DNA of 64,000 nucleotides from Teredinibacter turnerae (GTDB lineage Bacteria; Pseudomonadota; Gammaproteobacteria; Pseudomonadales; Cellvibrionaceae): NCBI RefSeq assembly GCF_037935975.1, contig NZ_CP149817.1, positions 930,001 to 994,000 of the forward strand, read 5' to 3'. Shown piece by piece: positions 37,683 to 46,698 of this stretch (position 1 is its first letter; each line of letters starts with the position of its first letter). The notes under the pieces were generated by a model. It saw only the letters and a program-made list of their open reading frames with translations, ran no database searches and was not told where the DNA came from. The position numbers and the translations under genes were made by a program.

Positions 37683-38480
37683 ATGAAAAAGACGTTGACG
37701 GAGTCCGACTACTTCGAAATGAATCGCGTAGGTTGGGACCGACGGGCAGAAGCCCATTTTGGTTCCAGGTTCTATGATCTGGATGGTTTTCTATCTGGCG
37801 AAACCTCGCTTCGCGAGATTGAACTTGCAGAGCTTGGTGACGTTAACGGCAAATCACTCCTCCATCTTCAGTGTCACTTCGGCATGGACACACTCTCCTG
37901 GGCAAGAAAAGGGGCCGTCTGCACTGGTGTAGACATATCACCGGTTGCCATTAAAAAGGCCCGAGAGCTAGCGCAAGAGCTTCAGTTGGGCGCAGAGTTT
38001 GTGTGTACCGATGTCTATTCATTCCAGCGATCTGCACCGGCTCCCTATGACATTGTGTTTACCTCCTACGGTACCGTCTGCTGGTTGCCGGACCTAAGCC
38101 GATGGGCCCAGGTTATTGCGTCAAACCTTGCCGTCGGTGGTCGCTTCTATATTGTGGAGTTTCACCCTGTTTATGACCTGCTGGCGGGGTATTCGTATTT
38201 TACAAAGCGCGAGCCCGATATCGATGAAGAAGGCACGTACACAGAAAACGCCTCTGACGCGATAGGTAAGTTCGCAGCCTGGGCTCATCCTATCTCCAGC
38301 GTTATCACCGAACTACTTGCGGTTGGTATCCAGATTGAGCGTGTCAGTGAATTCCCATATAGCCCGTACAACTGTTTCGAAGGTATGGTCGAACGGGAGC
38401 CAGGGCGTTTCTATCTAAGCCATAAGGAAAACGATATTCCGATGGTTTACAGCATCACAGGCCGGAAAATAGCGGACTAA
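37683..38480 (+). CDS. Class I SAM-dependent methyltransferase
   Basis: A 265-residue cytoplasmic methyltransferase. ATG 37683 is preferred because GAGGGAG lies 8 bases upstream; ATG 37665 is in frame. Motif I is LLHLQCHFGMDTLSWARKGA, with DIS after the next strand (GVDISPVAIKKARELA) and the motif II/III region AEFVCTDVYSF and YDIVFTSYGTVCWLPDLSRWAQVI. The substrate is unknown; the conserved WDRRAEAHFGSRFYDL start is shared by a branch annotated only as class I methyltransferases. Confidence 0.85.
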   Translation: MKKTLTESDYFEMNRVGWDRRAEAHFGSRFYDLDGFLSGETSLREIELAELGDVNGKSLLHLQCHFGMDTLSWARKGAVCTGVDISPVAIKKARELAQELQLGAEFVCTDVYSFQRSAPAPYDIVFTSYGTVCWLPDLSRWAQVIASNLAVGGRFYIVEFHPVYDLLAGYSYFTKREPDIDEEGTYTENASDAIGKFAAWAHPISSVITELLAVGIQIERVSEFPYSPYNCFEGMVEREPGRFYLSHKENDIPMVYSITGRKIAD

Positions 38481-38937
38481 ATAAGTATTGTGATGGGATT
38501 TAATACCTTTTTTTGCTTTGACAAACCTGCTGGCAGATTCAGGTACTCTTGAGCTTGTATGGGTTTTTAGAGCATTAGATGATGTTTGCCTGTAGCTGCA
38601 CCTAGAACAAGGATCTATATTCTTCGACATTAATTCTGAAACAGAAGTTGGTTTTTGTGAAGGAAAGATTCATTTCTTATATGACCTTAATGCGCTTATA
38701 AGTTGACTCTTTAATATTTTTGGCTCGAAGGGTATGGTGTCTGTTTTATACCAATATACAAGCGGTTAGTTGTGAGCGAATATACGCCCGCTAAAAATTG
38801 GGACGAAAATTTGTATAGCAGATAAATATAACAAGGTGGTCCTGTTGAAATATTTTCGTTACGCCCTTTGAGTTTGTTAACACAACATCACTCAGTCCGA
38901 AAGTTCGGCAAAGCTAGGCATTAGAGGTCCTATTTAA
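38481..38937. other. AT-rich intergenic region upstream of the beta-lactamase
   Basis: 457 bases, AT-rich, with no recognisable gene or clear promoter pair. It marks the start of a compositionally AT-richer stretch running to about 41.2 kb. Confidence 0.5.
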
Positions 38938-39669
38938 ATGAGAATTATTTTAGTAATATTGATGCTATTTATTGCCGGGGATTTATGTGCCGGTGAGGAA
39001 TTGCCAGGTTTTAGCGTTGAGGAAATTGAAAAGAATGTATTTCTACATAGGTCCTATAGTCAGGTAAACGGTTTTGGGTTGGTAAGCTCAAATGGGTTGG
39101 TGGTTATTGAGAATAAGAAAGCGTTTATTGTCGATACTCCATGGTCGGAAAAAGATACCATTAATCTTGTTCAGTGGATTGAAGATAGAAACTTAGTATT
39201 AATAGGGAGTATCTCCACTCATTCACATGAAGATAGAACCGCCGGAATTAGATGGCTTAATGCTCATTCGATTCCTACGTATGCATCCGCTTTAACCAAC
39301 GAGTTATTGAAAAAAGACAACAAAGAGGTTGCGGCGAAGTCGTTCGAGGGGGCAGCGCTAATGTTAGCCGACGGCCTAATAGAAGCGTTTTATCCCGGAG
39401 GTGGGCATACAATAGATAATATAGTGGTTTGGTTGCCAAAATCTCAAATATTATTTGGTGGTTGCTTAGTGCGGAGCGTAGATTCAACCGGCCTTGGGTA
39501 TGTAGGTGAAGCTGATATTAAAAGCTGGTCTAGTTCCGTCGAAAACGTGCTGTCGAAGTATCCTGAGATGAAAATGGTTGTTCCTGGTCATGGGAAGATA
39601 GGTGGGCTTTCACTATTGACTCATACTAAGAAGCTTGCTATCTCAGTTCTACCTAAGTTGTCAAATTGA
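38938..39669 (+). CDS. Subclass B1 metallo-beta-lactamase
   Basis: A 243-residue secreted zinc hydrolase. A signal peptide ends near DLCAGEE. All six B1 zinc ligands are in place: His95, His97, Asp99 (THSHEDRTAG), His157 (GGGHTIDNIVVWLP), Cys176 (ILFGGCLVRS) and His218 (VVPGHGK). Sequence details such as HTxDNxVVWLPxxxILFGGC are close to the IMP/TTU-like part of B1. It would hydrolyse beta-lactams, including carbapenems, in the periplasm; activity is not shown by sequence. A chromosomal B1 enzyme named TTU-1 has been described for Teredinibacter turnerae, and this may be a relative. No resistance cassette structure is present around it. Confidence 0.92.
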   Translation: MRIILVILMLFIAGDLCAGEELPGFSVEEIEKNVFLHRSYSQVNGFGLVSSNGLVVIENKKAFIVDTPWSEKDTINLVQWIEDRNLVLIGSISTHSHEDRTAGIRWLNAHSIPTYASALTNELLKKDNKEVAAKSFEGAALMLADGLIEAFYPGGGHTIDNIVVWLPKSQILFGGCLVRSVDSTGLGYVGEADIKSWSSSVENVLSKYPEMKMVVPGHGKIGGLSLLTHTKKLAISVLPKLSN

Positions 39670-39969
39670 CAGTTTTCCGCCGCTCCCATTAGTGCCTAAT
39701 GGTACGAACGGGCTCCTCCAAAACTGCAATTTACAATGGCGTGATTTTTCACCAAGAATCAGACTGATGATGTTTAAAGAAAAAGTATACAAGATCGATT
39801 AGGCTTAATATTCAGGCCCTGAAAGCTATGGTCAGGAGCGTTTAGTTGACGTTCTCATTAGCCTTAGTAAGTGGGGGTAGTCTAACGCCAAAAGTGGCCT
39901 GGATAGTGCATTATTGTTTCCTCTTGGAAATAATAATGTAGACACTTACGTTACACCTGAGGGCGGATC

Positions 39970-40581
39970 ATGGATAATTATCTAATCTATTTCGGAGTTG
40001 CCATGGCTACTGTGATGTTGCCTGGGCCAGCTGTTATATTAACGCTGAATAATTCAATTCAAAGAGGGCTACCTAGAACATTTTCTGGGATTGCGGGAAT
40101 TGCGCTAGCAATTTTTCTTGTTTCGGTTATTTCCGCTACAAGTTTAGGTGTTGTTCTGGCCAAGTCAGCATTTGCATTTACTATCATTAAAATTATAGGT
40201 GCCATTTACTTGGTCTACCTTGGTATTAAAATATTTAAGTCGAAAAACATAATGAATGCGCAAACGAATTTGAAGGAAAGTACTTTCGAAAAATGTTTTG
40301 CGGAAGGGTTTTTTATATCAATATCGAACCCAAAGACCATTGTGTTTTTTATGTCAATATTCCCTCAGTTTATAGATCTTTCTAAGGCTTATGCTCCTCA
40401 GTTTATAATTCTGGCGTCAACATTTAGCGTTTTAGTTGTGGTTATACACACTGCGTATGCTATCTTCGCTTGTCTGGCCAAATCAAAGCTTTCATCTGAT
40501 CGCGGAAATAGCATTCTGAATAAAATTACTGGTAGCGTATTTATTGGGTTTGGTGTTGGGTTGGTGGCATCAAGTAAATAG
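39970..40581 (+). CDS. LysE/RhtB-family exporter
   Basis: A 203-residue inner-membrane protein with six hydrophobic segments. Family features are the N-terminal GVAMATVMLPGPAVILTLNNSIQRGLPRTFSGIAGIALA and the AEGFFISISNPKTIVFFMSIFPQF motif. Members export amino acids or small metabolites. It is in the AT-rich segment next to the beta-lactamase gene. Its codon usage looks AT-rich compared with the core genes. Confidence 0.9.
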   Translation: MDNYLIYFGVAMATVMLPGPAVILTLNNSIQRGLPRTFSGIAGIALAIFLVSVISATSLGVVLAKSAFAFTIIKIIGAIYLVYLGIKIFKSKNIMNAQTNLKESTFEKCFAEGFFISISNPKTIVFFMSIFPQFIDLSKAYAPQFIILASTFSVLVVVIHTAYAIFACLAKSKLSSDRGNSILNKITGSVFIGFGVGLVASSK

Positions 40582-40681
40582 GTGTAACAAAAATGCTTGT
40601 GGAGAGCTGCGCTTACCCTTCGCTTTCAACAAACTTGGCATTGTTTCGTTTTATGCAGCTAAAGATTTTTACAATAAAATT

Positions 40682-41065
40682 TTGGAGAATAGGATAAGCC
40701 CATTTCATTTTTTATTTACATCTATATTGCTAAGCTTGCTTTCCTGTAACCTCTACGCACGAGATGAGCAGTGTGTCGTATTGGGTTTTTCTGAATTTGG
40801 CAACACACGCACCTGCGTGGAGAATATCAGTTTACCGCCTGAACACTTTAAAGAGGTGTGTGAGCGAGAAAGCGACGAATATATGAGGTTTGAAACAACC
40901 TATGTAGCAAAGTGTCCGCCAATGTATAAAGCTGTTTGCAGAGGGTTGAGAACGCAAAATGGCAAGCCACTACCGTATGTTTCTTATTTGTACGAGAATG
41001 ATATGTCGTTTATGAAAAAAACATGCATTAGAGGTGGCGGTACTTGGGAGGGGGGAGATGGTTAG
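40682..41065 (+). CDS. Small secreted cysteine-containing protein, unknown
   Basis: A frame of up to 173 residues opens inside the end of the LysE gene, but a more plausible product starts at TTG 40682, which gives a signal-like N-terminus (FLFTSILLSLLSCNLYARDE). The mature part of about 100 residues has paired cysteines (EQCVVL..RTCVEN, FKEVCERE..YVAKCPPMYKAVC) that would form disulfides in the periplasm. I do not recognise a family. Start choice and coding status are uncertain. Confidence 0.45.
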   Translation: MENRISPFHFLFTSILLSLLSCNLYARDEQCVVLGFSEFGNTRTCVENISLPPEHFKEVCERESDEYMRFETTYVAKCPPMYKAVCRGLRTQNGKPLPYVSYLYENDMSFMKKTCIRGGGTWEGGDG

Positions 41066-41253
41066 GCTCGGGGAAAGTCAGCGGCTGATTCACGTTAAAA
41101 CCAGGTATCTCTGTTTTTAAATTTTTCCGCTCTGTTGGCAGGTTAAACGCTTCTGATGGGTCGCTCATCGAAGAATAGAAAATGTTCGTAATTTTTTATA
41201 AAGGCATATGTACCAAACAACACTCCCCTTGGTAGAGGAGTGTTTAGTAGTTT

Positions 41254-42372
41254 TTACTCGGTGCGAATAAGCGCGTAAGTACCGCCAGATTGCTTCAGCA
41301 GCATAGTCATCGCGCCTTCTTCCCCAGGAATAAACTCTAATTCTATATCGCTACCCAAAACATAAAACTCGGTTTCAGATTGAGCATAAAAATCCAGTGT
41401 TAATCCGGGTTGAATGAGCTGCAGTTTAAACAGCCCTGCTACAATTTCCAATGGAGGATAACCGGGCGCTAATTCATAGGAGCCCACAAATTGCTCCAAG
41501 GTCGAAGCGGGTAGCTTCAGTTTAGGACGCTTGAATACATACTGATAGCCGTGAGAGTAACCTCCAGGCGTTGCACCTGCATGGCCAAAGCCAGATATAA
41601 TGTGTTTTTTTAGACGTAAGCCCTTTAAGTTACTCATCCGCAACTGTGCTGCCATTTCAACAACCTGGGCACGGTTTAGATCGTAAGAGCCCGCTCCAAC
41701 ATACGCGCGTACTTTGCGTAACTCATCTGTGCCAGCCAGTTCTGCCATACGATTTTGAAAATAGGCTTGCTCTACATCGTACGGCGCTGCTAATGCCACA
41801 TAGCCGTCGAACAGCTCTGGCTTTTCCAGCATTGCGTAGGTGGTAAACAAACCGCCTAGAGAGCTGCCCATTAAAGTGCGGTGCCCATTGGTTCGAAACA
41901 GTATTTCCGTAAATGGAATTATCTCTTGTTCCAACGCGGCCAGGAAATTCGCAGCGCCACCCGAGCCGGGAATTTGCACATTTTCAGTTAGCACAAAATC
42001 GCGTTGCCGTTTAGCGCCGTAGTCTACGTTTTCCCCTGCCCAGGTAATTGCCACCACAATAACGGGAGGAATCATTCCATCGTAAATTAATTTACCGTTT
42101 ATATCCGCAGCCACTGTAAAGTCCCATTGGCCATCCAATATATAAACGACGGGGAAATCTGCGGTGCTATCTTGAGTGTAGGCGGCAGGTAAAGAAACGC
42201 GCAATTCGTAGCTTTCGCCGATAATCTGCGACTCGACATAGTGAACGCTCGCACCTGGGTAAACAAATTGTTGTCCGTCCAGGTTTTCAATCGCGTGGCC
42301 GTCTGTTTGGGCTGCAGTGATATTACATAGACAAGCAAGGGATAGTATTAAAGTTGCTAACAGAGTCTTCAT
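41254..42372 (-). CDS. Secreted alpha/beta-hydrolase esterase
   Basis: A 372-residue secreted hydrolase. A signal peptide ends near NITAAQ. The core belongs to the esterase-D-like group: FPVVYILDGQWDF, PPVIVVAITWAG, RQRDFVLTE and the nucleophile elbow GHRTLMGSSLGGLFTTY with Ser171 in G-S-S-L-G. The catalytic histidine is probably in FGHAGATPGGYSHG. About 90 extra residues follow the hydrolase domain. The group includes siderophore esterases and feruloyl/acetyl esterases, so the substrate remains open. Confidence 0.88.
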   Translation of the reverse strand: MKTLLATLILSLACLCNITAAQTDGHAIENLDGQQFVYPGASVHYVESQIIGESYELRVSLPAAYTQDSTADFPVVYILDGQWDFTVAADINGKLIYDGMIPPVIVVAITWAGENVDYGAKRQRDFVLTENVQIPGSGGAANFLAALEQEIIPFTEILFRTNGHRTLMGSSLGGLFTTYAMLEKPELFDGYVALAAPYDVEQAYFQNRMAELAGTDELRKVRAYVGAGSYDLNRAQVVEMAAQLRMSNLKGLRLKKHIISGFGHAGATPGGYSHGYQYVFKRPKLKLPASTLEQFVGSYELAPGYPPLEIVAGLFKLQLIQPGLTLDFYAQSETEFYVLGSDIELEFIPGEEGAMTMLLKQSGGTYALIRTE

Positions 42373-42744
42373 TAAGAATGTGTCCTTTCATTTATTGGAA
42401 TTTTTACCAAACACGTATTTATGGTTATCAAGTTTACGTGAACATAGCTTGGTAATTGGCTGCATATCCAACTACAGTGCAACCAGTAGATGAACGGCGC
42501 TGTAGTTTCCGCCGCGCGTGACCAAACTATAAGGTGAAAGGTGATTGGTTCGTGATGAAAATATCGACAGCAAAAGAATGTAACAGTATGCAACCGGTAT
42601 GAATTATTCAAAAATCCGTACGAATGGCGCTATTAATTATATTCAAGAACTGCTGGCTTCATTATTTCGCGCTGGGGCAACGGATGATTAACCTAACGTG
42701 CTTTAGAAGATTATTCGGTTTTCCTATTTTCTCGGAATATCTAG
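42373..42744. other. Intergenic region between the esterase gene and MITE copy 2
   Basis: 372 bases with the esterase promoter, then the left flank of the MITE. No supported gene. Confidence 0.5.
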
Positions 42745-43085
42745 GGCCTGTTAACACTAATTCAATTCGCTGTGCTGGAGCCTGTATTTCCAGGATGAAA
42801 GGCATTTTTGGCGTTGTTTAGCGGGCTAAACGAGCGAAAAATAACGCATCAGCCTGGAAATACAGGCCCAGCCCTGCGGGTTGCGGCTAAAATCCCGCTC
42901 TCAGCGTTGTTTATCGCTCATTTGGAACAACCACTAAAACGCCGGGAGCGTTTTAGCGTGTAACCCCGTAGGGGTGAGGCATAGGGATTTGCCGAACAAC
43001 CTGCACTCCAAACGTCGGGGTGCCGCATCACTCGATAGTGAAATTTTAGCCGCAACAGAATGAATCGAATTAGTGTTAACAGGCC
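42745..43085. mobile_element. 341-bp MITE with CTAG target duplication (copy 2)
   Basis: Ends GGCCTGTTAACACTAATTC and reverse complement, flanked by CTAG at 42741-42744 and 43086-43089. The sequence is nearly the reverse complement of the copy at 5753-6028 but 65 bases longer, because an internal segment near 42933-43008 is present here and reduced there. That segment includes a perfect CTAAAACGC / GCGTTTTAG stem. No open frame for a transposase. Confidence 0.88.
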
Positions 43086-43225
43086 CTAGTAGCCGTGGAT
43101 ATTGCGCTATTGCTGTTACGGCGGAGTGGTTAGGGGTCTCTCTGGTTAGCTTTCCGCGGACCAGGCCACCATAACTGCGTTTGTCTCACGGAACCCTCAC
43201 CGACTTGAAGCCATAATTTTTGGAA

Positions 43226-43600
43226 TTATTTCGCCATGCGAATACCTGAAGCTGTGTTCCGCTCCTTCAAAAAACTCCCGTTATTACCTTTTATTCTTGC
43301 ATAATTAGAACAGCACTCACGACCGGGCCCACCTTCATTCATATCGTCTTTTCTGCTGATAGGGGGCAAGTGGGGATTAGTAGACGCAGCCTGTAGCGTC
43401 CGGGTGTTCGGGACTAAAGAAATGCCTCCGGTTGTACTCAGTGCTGTCGTCGTTGTTGGCAACTGTGCTGCAGAAACCAGGCGTATTGAAAGTGGTAACG
43501 TTCTCCACGCTCCAGCGCTTCTACAGCGCGTTCTAAAAAGCCGCGAGCCGATGGTAATGTATAACGGTCTCGACAAAGACGACACTCCATTGACCGAGTT
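43226..43600 (-). pseudogene. Decayed DUF1501 gene fragment
   Basis: Minus-strand translation contains LAAF-stop-NAL-stop-KRWSVENVTTFN, which aligns with LASFYNALEELGIADKVTTFS of the intact DUF1501 protein at 49579-50955, followed by a STVANNDDSTEYN...HF region equal to the functional TLTSNGDGTDHGWGGHHF. Further on, KDDMNEGGPGRE corresponds to NDDMGEGRIIP. In-frame stops and frame changes show it is dead. It lies 140 bases beyond MITE copy 2. Confidence 0.6.
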
Positions 43601-44237
43601 CTGCCGGTCTACAACCGCAGACGCCCCGCCTTTAACACAGTTCGACCCATCTCCAACCGTCTATGAACCTATATTCACACCGATGTGGAATACTTGGTGC
43701 CAATGCGCAGCCTTGCGTGGTGTGCTGACTTGGCGGCCTAGTTGCCTTTATGTTCCTAAACCCACCAAAGCCGACCTGTACTTGCTGCACCGCTTAATTG
43801 AAGCGTCTGTTAAATATCTCGGCACACGAATAAAGATAATCCCAGCGCAAAAACGCCATATCAAACTAAACAAACCGTTCTAGCGGAAAAAGCCGCTAAT
43901 CTCGGCGGCTAAATCAACGAAATAATTCTTCGCGTTCGATTAACTTGGACGAATATTTGCCTGGATGAAATATTGGCGTACTGTGATCATTTCCTGTTGG
44001 TGAGTGGAAAGCGGGCTAATAATTTAACCCGCCCGGATAATTTCTGACGTCCATCGAAGCTATGGTCGCAGGCGGTGGGGTATACGGATGTGTTTAGGTG
44101 CTCTATGTTGCCGTGAATATCGGCTTTGAGAGGTAGTGCTAGGATAAAGAAAGACGAATGGTATCTGGGTTTATTTAATAAGACGTTAGGCAATCGAAAG
44201 TAATTCAACCTTAAAATGCGATAAGGGATATATAAAA
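43601..44237. other. Intergenic region before the YopT-like gene
   Basis: 637 bases. A plus-strand open frame ending at 43883 overlaps the DUF1501 relic and has no family features. The rest, AT-rich, holds only the promoter region of the next gene. Confidence 0.45.
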
Positions 44238-45113
44238 ATGCCACGTACAAAAATATTTGAAATTCCACAAGATCTAATTGGAAAGAATGATCCAGAAGGT
44301 GTTTGTAGGGCAATGGTGTTGAGTTGGTGTGATTGCTTTCACAAATATCAAATTCCTGGAGCAGATTGGATCAATGCCAAATCAATACGCACTATGGCAG
44401 GGATGCAAAGGAATTACCGTAATAGCCCCGACAGTAGTCCTATTTTAAGACGTCTAAAACTTCAGCAAAAACAAGAAGCCATTTCTTGGTCATATGCCAA
44501 TGATTTTGGTGAATGGACAGATAAAGGGATAAATGTAGATGAGTTGCCGAATGGGCTTTACTACGTAGCAATAACTTCAAGAAAAAATCTAGGCCATGCT
44601 ATTGGATTGAATTTTTCTGGCGAAGCGCTCTATTATTTAAATCAAAATGAAGGAATGTTTAGGTACGGACCAATGGAACGAAAATCAGTGGTGTTAGCGG
44701 ATGCAATATCGGTAGAGAGGGAACATCTAGCTAAATTGGGTGATCCATTGCGATCAATTAGTATATATGAAATCACTCGGGATAATACGCGTGCCTGCTG
44801 CTATATCACTAGCGCTGTTTGTACATCACTCGGTTTGCCTGATTCTTGTGATGAGCTAAATATATTACGTTGGTACAGGGATAATTGGCTTCTAAGCCAA
44901 TCTGACGGGAAAAAAGACGTTGAATTTTACTATAATACGGCACCATCTATCGTTGACGTCATTGATAAATCTCCATATAAAGAGAGAATATACCGAAAAA
45001 TATATAGAGAAATGATTAATCCATCGATAGTATATGTTAAAGAAAAAGAATACGAAAAAGCTAGAAAATTATATAAAGAGTATACCTTAAGTTTAGCATG
45101 TAAATATTTATAA
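44238..45113 (+). CDS. YopT-like (C58) cysteine-protease protein with CFI-box-like C-terminus
   Basis: A 291-residue protein. The N-terminal half resembles the YopT/AvrPphB peptidase fold: Cys23 in GVCRAMVLSWCDCF, His120 in LGHAIGLNFSGEALYYLNQNEGMF, and Asn135 where the family has Asp of the D-P-N motif. The C-terminal third begins CCYITSAVCTSLGLPDSCDELNILRWYRDNWLL and continues in the manner of the CFI-box-CTERM domain seen on various effector-like proteins. No signal peptide is present, so secretion by a contact-dependent system or a cytoplasmic role are both possible. It is in an AT-rich segment with possible foreign origin. Activity is unproven because of the Asp-to-Asn change. Confidence 0.6.
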   Translation: MPRTKIFEIPQDLIGKNDPEGVCRAMVLSWCDCFHKYQIPGADWINAKSIRTMAGMQRNYRNSPDSSPILRRLKLQQKQEAISWSYANDFGEWTDKGINVDELPNGLYYVAITSRKNLGHAIGLNFSGEALYYLNQNEGMFRYGPMERKSVVLADAISVEREHLAKLGDPLRSISIYEITRDNTRACCYITSAVCTSLGLPDSCDELNILRWYRDNWLLSQSDGKKDVEFYYNTAPSIVDVIDKSPYKERIYRKIYREMINPSIVYVKEKEYEKARKLYKEYTLSLACKYL

Positions 45114-45208
45114 CTAACAACTTAAAACATTTTATACCCAATGGCGCTGATTTTTTTCTTACTTCACCTTTAAGTGGCTGTTCCTTTGTAACTTGCAAAG
45201 GCGGTGTA

Positions 45209-45553
45209 ATGCATATTCCAGCGGCAAAAACCCTTGGGCAACAAATGCACGATGTTGAGAGTTTACGACAACAAAAACATGCACAAGAACAACGTAAGAT
45301 TCCCTTGCCATCTGACGATGCCTCTGAGTCCGAGTGGGAAACGTATGATAAGCAATTTAACTCACTCCCTATACCTAACATGGCAATCTTAAGCAGCTCA
45401 AATGAAAGAAATGAGGCCAGACTTTCTTATGGCCTGCCCAATGTTCCACATAGAGGGATTATGATGGGCGCTAGGCAACAATCGCAAGGTTTTCTATTTG
45501 CGTTTCAAGATTTGACCGGAGGCCCTCAGACTACGAGGTGGGTCAGAATGTAG
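45209..45553 (+). CDS. Small protein of unknown function
   Basis: A 114-residue frame from ATG 45209, preceded by AAGGCGGTG. It begins with a polar, helical segment (HIPAAKTLGQQMHDVESLRQQKHAQEQRK), then an acidic stretch (SDDASESEWETYDKQ) and a proline-rich middle. No family is recognised. It follows the YopT-like gene by 95 bases on the same strand and might be its partner, but this is only position. Confidence 0.5.
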   Translation: MHIPAAKTLGQQMHDVESLRQQKHAQEQRKIPLPSDDASESEWETYDKQFNSLPIPNMAILSSSNERNEARLSYGLPNVPHRGIMMGARQQSQGFLFAFQDLTGGPQTTRWVRM

Positions 45554-45917
45554 TTGACGGATATCCAATATTACTAATTCAATTTTCACTAGATTGGTTG
45601 TAATCGCCTTTCTTTTGAAAAGCTATAGTTGACTTTCTACTATTATTCCTGACTTCAAACTTGAAGTCAGGAATAATAGATAGCGGTTTTATTACGGCTC
45701 AAGGTTAGGTGCGCGCTGTAATTCATGGTTTCACGCCTTTTGCATTCCGCTTTACGTGATTTTACCCACAAAATCACTCCGTTTTGGCCGATGGTTCGCT
45801 CGGCATTATAAATGCAAACGAAATCAGGAGGGTAAACGCTATTTCATCTGCGCTATCAAAAGTGACGGCAGCTCAGTTCTTATAGGTCACATTTCTTTCA
45901 TTTTTAAAGGATGCACA
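45554..45917. other. Intergenic region with an exceptional palindrome
   Basis: 364 bases: the 40-bp palindrome at 45640-45679, then the leader of the interrupted small secreted-protein gene. An open frame from 45756 runs into that gene's start but has no family features. Confidence 0.5.
45640..45679. repeat. Perfect 19-bp inverted repeat with a 2-base loop
   Basis: CTATTATTCCTGACTTCAA (45640-45658) and its exact reverse complement (45661-45679) flank AC. Such a near-cruciform sequence is unusual; no T run follows on the plus strand. Confidence 0.8.
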
Positions 45918-46038
45918 ATGAGAACAACGTTATTTACATCCTTTTCTTTATTTCTACTGTAAGCGCCAAACGAACCACACCCTACCCAGACTTTAAAAGC
46001 CAATGTAACGTAAAGGCTCCATCCAAAAAGGAGCCCTC

Positions 46039-46323
46039 ATGCCCAACAAAAAGTACAACTGGCCCCAGCTCTTTGCTGACTACGAGCAATCAGGCCTGTC
46101 GCAAACAGAATTCTGTAAACAGCACGAAATCAATCCGAAGTACTTCAGCTTGAAGCTTTCAAAGCGCAAAGCCTCTGAGGGCAGCCCTTTCGCGAGAGCT
46201 ATTGTACAACCTGAGGTTGAATACACGACCAGCCTGGTTTTACACATCGGTCATTGTAAAATTCTGTGCCCCAGCACCATGCCAATTCCCTCATTCGTCG
46301 CTCTGATAAAAGCGCTGGCATGA
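46039..46323 (+). CDS. tnpA: IS66 accessory protein TnpA-like
   Basis: A 94-residue first gene of the IS66 operon. It starts MPNKKYNWPQLFADYEQSGLSQTEFCKQHEINPKYFSLKLSKRK, the helix-turn-helix pattern of the IS66 TnpA group, and ends with a short unconserved tail. Its stop overlaps the tnpB start (ATGA), so translation is coupled. It is shorter in its C-terminal part than many relatives. Confidence 0.85.
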   Translation: MPNKKYNWPQLFADYEQSGLSQTEFCKQHEINPKYFSLKLSKRKASEGSPFARAIVQPEVEYTTSLVLHIGHCKILCPSTMPIPSFVALIKALA

Positions 46324-46676
46324 TTCATTGGCCAGATTCTATCCCCATTTATCTGCACCGTGATCCCGTCGATTTCCGCAAGGCCATCAACGGGCTGGCG
46401 GTGATTGTGAGTGAATCGATGGAGCAGGATGTGTACAGCTCCGCGCTTTTCGTCTTCTGCAACAAAAGCCGGTCACAGCTTAAGGTGCTCTACTGGGATC
46501 AAACCGGCTTTGCACTCTGGCAAAAGCGTCTTGAGCGGGACAAGTTCAAATGGCCTCGCAAAGATCGGCTTTCCACTATTACGCTGACCCACGAACAGTG
46601 GTGCTGGTTGTTGCGGGGCTTTGATTACTGCGACTTTAAACCCCATCACACCCTACATTTTACCGACGTTGCTTAA
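46320..46676 (+). CDS. tnpB: IS66 accessory protein TnpB
   Basis: A 118-residue IS66 Orf2 protein. ATG 46320 overlaps the tnpA stop; an in-frame ATG at 46266 lies inside tnpA and is not used. The family pattern is clear: DSIPIYLHRDPVDFRKAINGLAVIV, LFVFCNKSRSQLKVLYWDQTGFALWQKRLERDKFKWP. Needed with TnpA and TnpC for transposition in some IS66 elements, role unknown. Confidence 0.93.
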   Translation: MIHWPDSIPIYLHRDPVDFRKAINGLAVIVSESMEQDVYSSALFVFCNKSRSQLKVLYWDQTGFALWQKRLERDKFKWPRKDRLSTITLTHEQWCWLLRGFDYCDFKPHHTLHFTDVA

Positions 46677-46698
46677 TTATTTTGTATAATAGGCCATC

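Noticed and set aside
43404-43883. A 159-codon plus-strand frame
   Set aside because: It is antisense to the DUF1501 relic over its first half and has no family features.
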